Part shown: piece after piece, positions 5,916 to 6,526 of the stretch
Position numbering within the stretch: the first letter of the stretch is position 1
Layout: each line of letters starts with the position of its first letter
Assembly (NCBI GenBank): GCA_964392085.1
Contig: CAYMOV010000136.1
Location: 1-6,526, forward strand
Source: CAYMOV01 sp964392085
GTDB taxonomy: Bacteria > Oederibacteriota > Muellerivitia > Muellerivitales > Muellerivitaceae
DNA: 6,526 nt
Direction: 5' to 3'
Translations under genes and position numbers: made by a program
The notes under the pieces: model-generated
Told to the model about the DNA's origin: nothing
Seen by the model: only the letters and a program-made list of their open reading frames with translations
Databases searched by the model: none

Positions 5916-6260
5916 TGGTGGAGGTGGTGGGATTCGAACCCACGTCCTAAAGACCTTCCCGAAAGGGCGCTACGTGCGTAGTTCAAGAATGTGTCTCACT
6001 CCCCGGTCGCTCCCGAACGGCCGCCGGAAAGCCAGTCCCATTGGATCTCATCCAGCCATCGGTGGAACAACCCTGAGCCGGACCAGCCTAATGCTTACGT
6101 TCCATCCCCCTATTAGGCATCCAGGGCGAAACGCTTACCGCAATTAAGCGGCGAGAGCTAACTGATTGTCGGCAGTTAAACCGTTTGCCAGGTTTGACAA
6201 GCTCTGGCGCCTCGGCACGCTCCCTAACCTTCAGATCCCCAGTCGAGACCTTTCACCCCC
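5916..6260 (-). ncRNA. ssrA: Transfer-messenger RNA (tmRNA), one-piece form
   Basis: A 345-nt tmRNA, the usual length, which rescues stalled ribosomes by acting as tRNA(Ala) and then as a short mRNA with SmpB. The 5' end GGGGGTG (6260-6254) pairs over 7 bp (one G-U) with CACCTCC, next to the genome-encoded ACCA tail at 5916-5919. The T arm is GTGGG-TTCGAAT-CCCAC, and the D-arm analogue follows the 5' strand (GGTCTCGACTGGGG). A tag reading frame lies at 6173-6144, and the region between it and the 3' domain contains several GC-rich complementary stretches as expected for the pseudoknots. There is no circular permutation. A strong terminator follows 8 nt past the 3' end. I did not find a convincing promoter upstream; a perfect hairpin abuts the 5' end. 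Short plus- and minus-strand reading frames across this region are not genes. Confidence 0.96.
6144..6173 (-). other. ssrA: tmRNA proteolysis tag frame, proposed ADNQLALAA-stop
   Basis: Read leftward from 6173 the codons give Ala-Asp-Asn-Gln-Leu-Ala-Leu-Ala-Ala and TAA. The LALAA ending is the degradation signal recognised by ClpXP/ClpAP. The proposed resume codon GCC follows TAACT, with A at -4 as in other tmRNAs (E. coli has TAGTC before GCA). The same frame is open upstream to a GCA AAC, which would give a longer 14-residue tag ANGLTADNQLALAA; the sequence alone cannot exclude this. Confidence 0.75.
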
Positions 6261-6261
6261 A

Positions 6262-6282
6262 TGTTTTTGCTCCGCAAAAACA
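6262..6282. repeat. Perfect 9-bp inverted repeat next to the tmRNA 5' end
   Basis: TGTTTTTGC (6262-6270) and GCAAAAACA (6274-6282) are perfect complements around TCC. The element ends one base before the mature tmRNA 5' end. In the precursor RNA it would form a hairpin just upstream of the RNase P cleavage site; it could also be a protein-binding site. Function is inference. Confidence 0.6.
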
Positions 6283-6312
6283 GAGCAATAGAAAATCGAG
6301 CAATGGAGCAAT
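6283..6312. repeat. Three copies of GAGCAAT upstream of ssrA
   Basis: GAGCAAT occurs at 6283-6289, 6298-6304 and 6306-6312, with an AT-rich insert between the first two. On the ssrA strand these read ATTGCTC. They fall where an ssrA promoter would be expected but do not form a consensus promoter. They may be another short low-complexity intergenic repeat like the one at 2594-2621. Confidence 0.45.
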
Positions 6313-6355
6313 CGGCCCAAAACAACAGGTCCAACCGCCCAAAGCCAAAACCAAT

Positions 6356-6526
6356 CTAAGGCTTAATTCCGAGTTTGGCAAGGATGGCGGGGATATCGGG
6401 GATTTCAACGCGCTTCAGCCAGACATTGTCGGGATACAGGAGGACATTGGCCCCTTCCTCGCAGACATCCAGGCACTTCGACTTGGAGACCCGGATCCGG
6501 TCCGCGGCCCCGGCGGCCTTGACGGC
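6356..6526 (-). CDS. Thioredoxin-like [2Fe-2S] ferredoxin domain protein (C-terminal part, runs off right edge)
   Basis: The last 56 codons of a leftward gene ending in TAG (6358-6356). The sequence SKSKCLDVCEEGANVLLYPDNVWL matches the C-terminal half of thioredoxin-like [2Fe-2S] ferredoxins. In those, the C-x3-C pair (visible residues 18 and 22) supplies two cluster ligands, and the following EGANVLLYPDNVWL is the usual strand-turn-strand. The first two cysteine ligands and the start lie beyond the window. It is likely a small electron carrier in the cytosol; related domains also occur in hydrogenase and NADH dehydrogenase (NuoE-type) subunits, but the end at LAKLGIKP soon after the domain fits the stand-alone form. 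It lies 95 bp upstream of ssrA in the same direction, so the two could be cotranscribed. Confidence 0.85.
   Translation of the reverse strand, partial: AVKAAGAADRIRVSKSKCLDVCEEGANVLLYPDNVWLKRVEIPDIPAILAKLGIKP

Noticed and set aside
5900..5960. Possible separate tRNA gene from the T-arm signature
   Set aside because: The T arm and CCA belong to tmRNA: no anticodon arm or D arm lies at tRNA distance, while the matching 5' acceptor strand is found at 6254-6260.
5653..6147. Plus-strand reading frames running through yjbQ into ssrA, one containing a GGGGIRTHVLKTF-like peptide
   Set aside because: This peptide is the familiar false translation of a tRNA-like T arm and acceptor end, here from tmRNA. 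The region is explained by yjbQ, its terminator and ssrA.
1..6526. Mobile element, CRISPR array, toxin-antitoxin or defence system
   Set aside because: No transposase, integrase, spaced identical repeats, small toxin-antitoxin pair or defence-related domain was found, even next to ssrA, which is a common integration site. No duplicated tmRNA 3' end is visible in the window.

Overview
The window looks like an ordinary chromosomal stretch from a bacterium, moderately GC-rich in its genes and visibly more AT-rich in the gaps. The presence of a tmRNA, Shine-Dalgarno sites, leftward gene clusters with 4-bp overlaps and a multi-PAS diguanylate-cyclase-type protein supports a free-living bacterium. 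I cannot name the phylum. The tmRNA tag (ADNQLALAA) and short period-7/8 intergenic repeats suggest a little-studied lineage rather than a model organism, but this is only an impression. No phage, transposon, CRISPR or plasmid feature was found.

Layout from left to right. (1) Positions 1-1682, minus strand, hold the N-terminal 560 residues of a signalling protein with four PAS-like domains followed by the start of a GGDEF domain; the rest lies beyond the left edge. It has a good candidate promoter (1735-1763) preceded by a 9-bp direct repeat. (2) Positions 1683-1980 are an AT-rich gap with two weak hairpins. (3) Positions 1981-2571, minus, encode a thioredoxin-fold protein with a CRHC motif and a GTG start behind a strong GGAGG. 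(4) Positions 2663-3522, minus, hold two translationally coupled small membrane proteins: a DUF486-family four-helix protein, then a two-helix protein with a soluble C-terminal domain. (5) Positions 3576-5424, minus, form a tight three-gene cluster of two tandemly duplicated GNAT acetyltransferases and an AlkD-type DNA alkylation repair protein, each junction being a 4-bp ATGA/GTGA overlap. (6) Divergent from these, yjbQ (5463-5876, plus) ends at a strong hairpin terminator shared with the convergent ssrA (tmRNA) gene at 5916-6260, minus. (7) At the right edge, minus strand, is the C-terminal 56 residues of a thioredoxin-like [2Fe-2S] ferredoxin.

The genes do not form one pathway. The coupled cluster (acetyltransferases plus base-excision repair), the thiol-redox protein and the sensory c-di-GMP-type protein read as housekeeping or stress functions. 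I found no convincing new multi-gene system. The most useful observations are the shared ssrA/yjbQ terminator, the tmRNA tag, the duplicated GNAT pair coupled to AlkD, a possibly leaderless start, and the organised promoter and repeat structures in the gaps.
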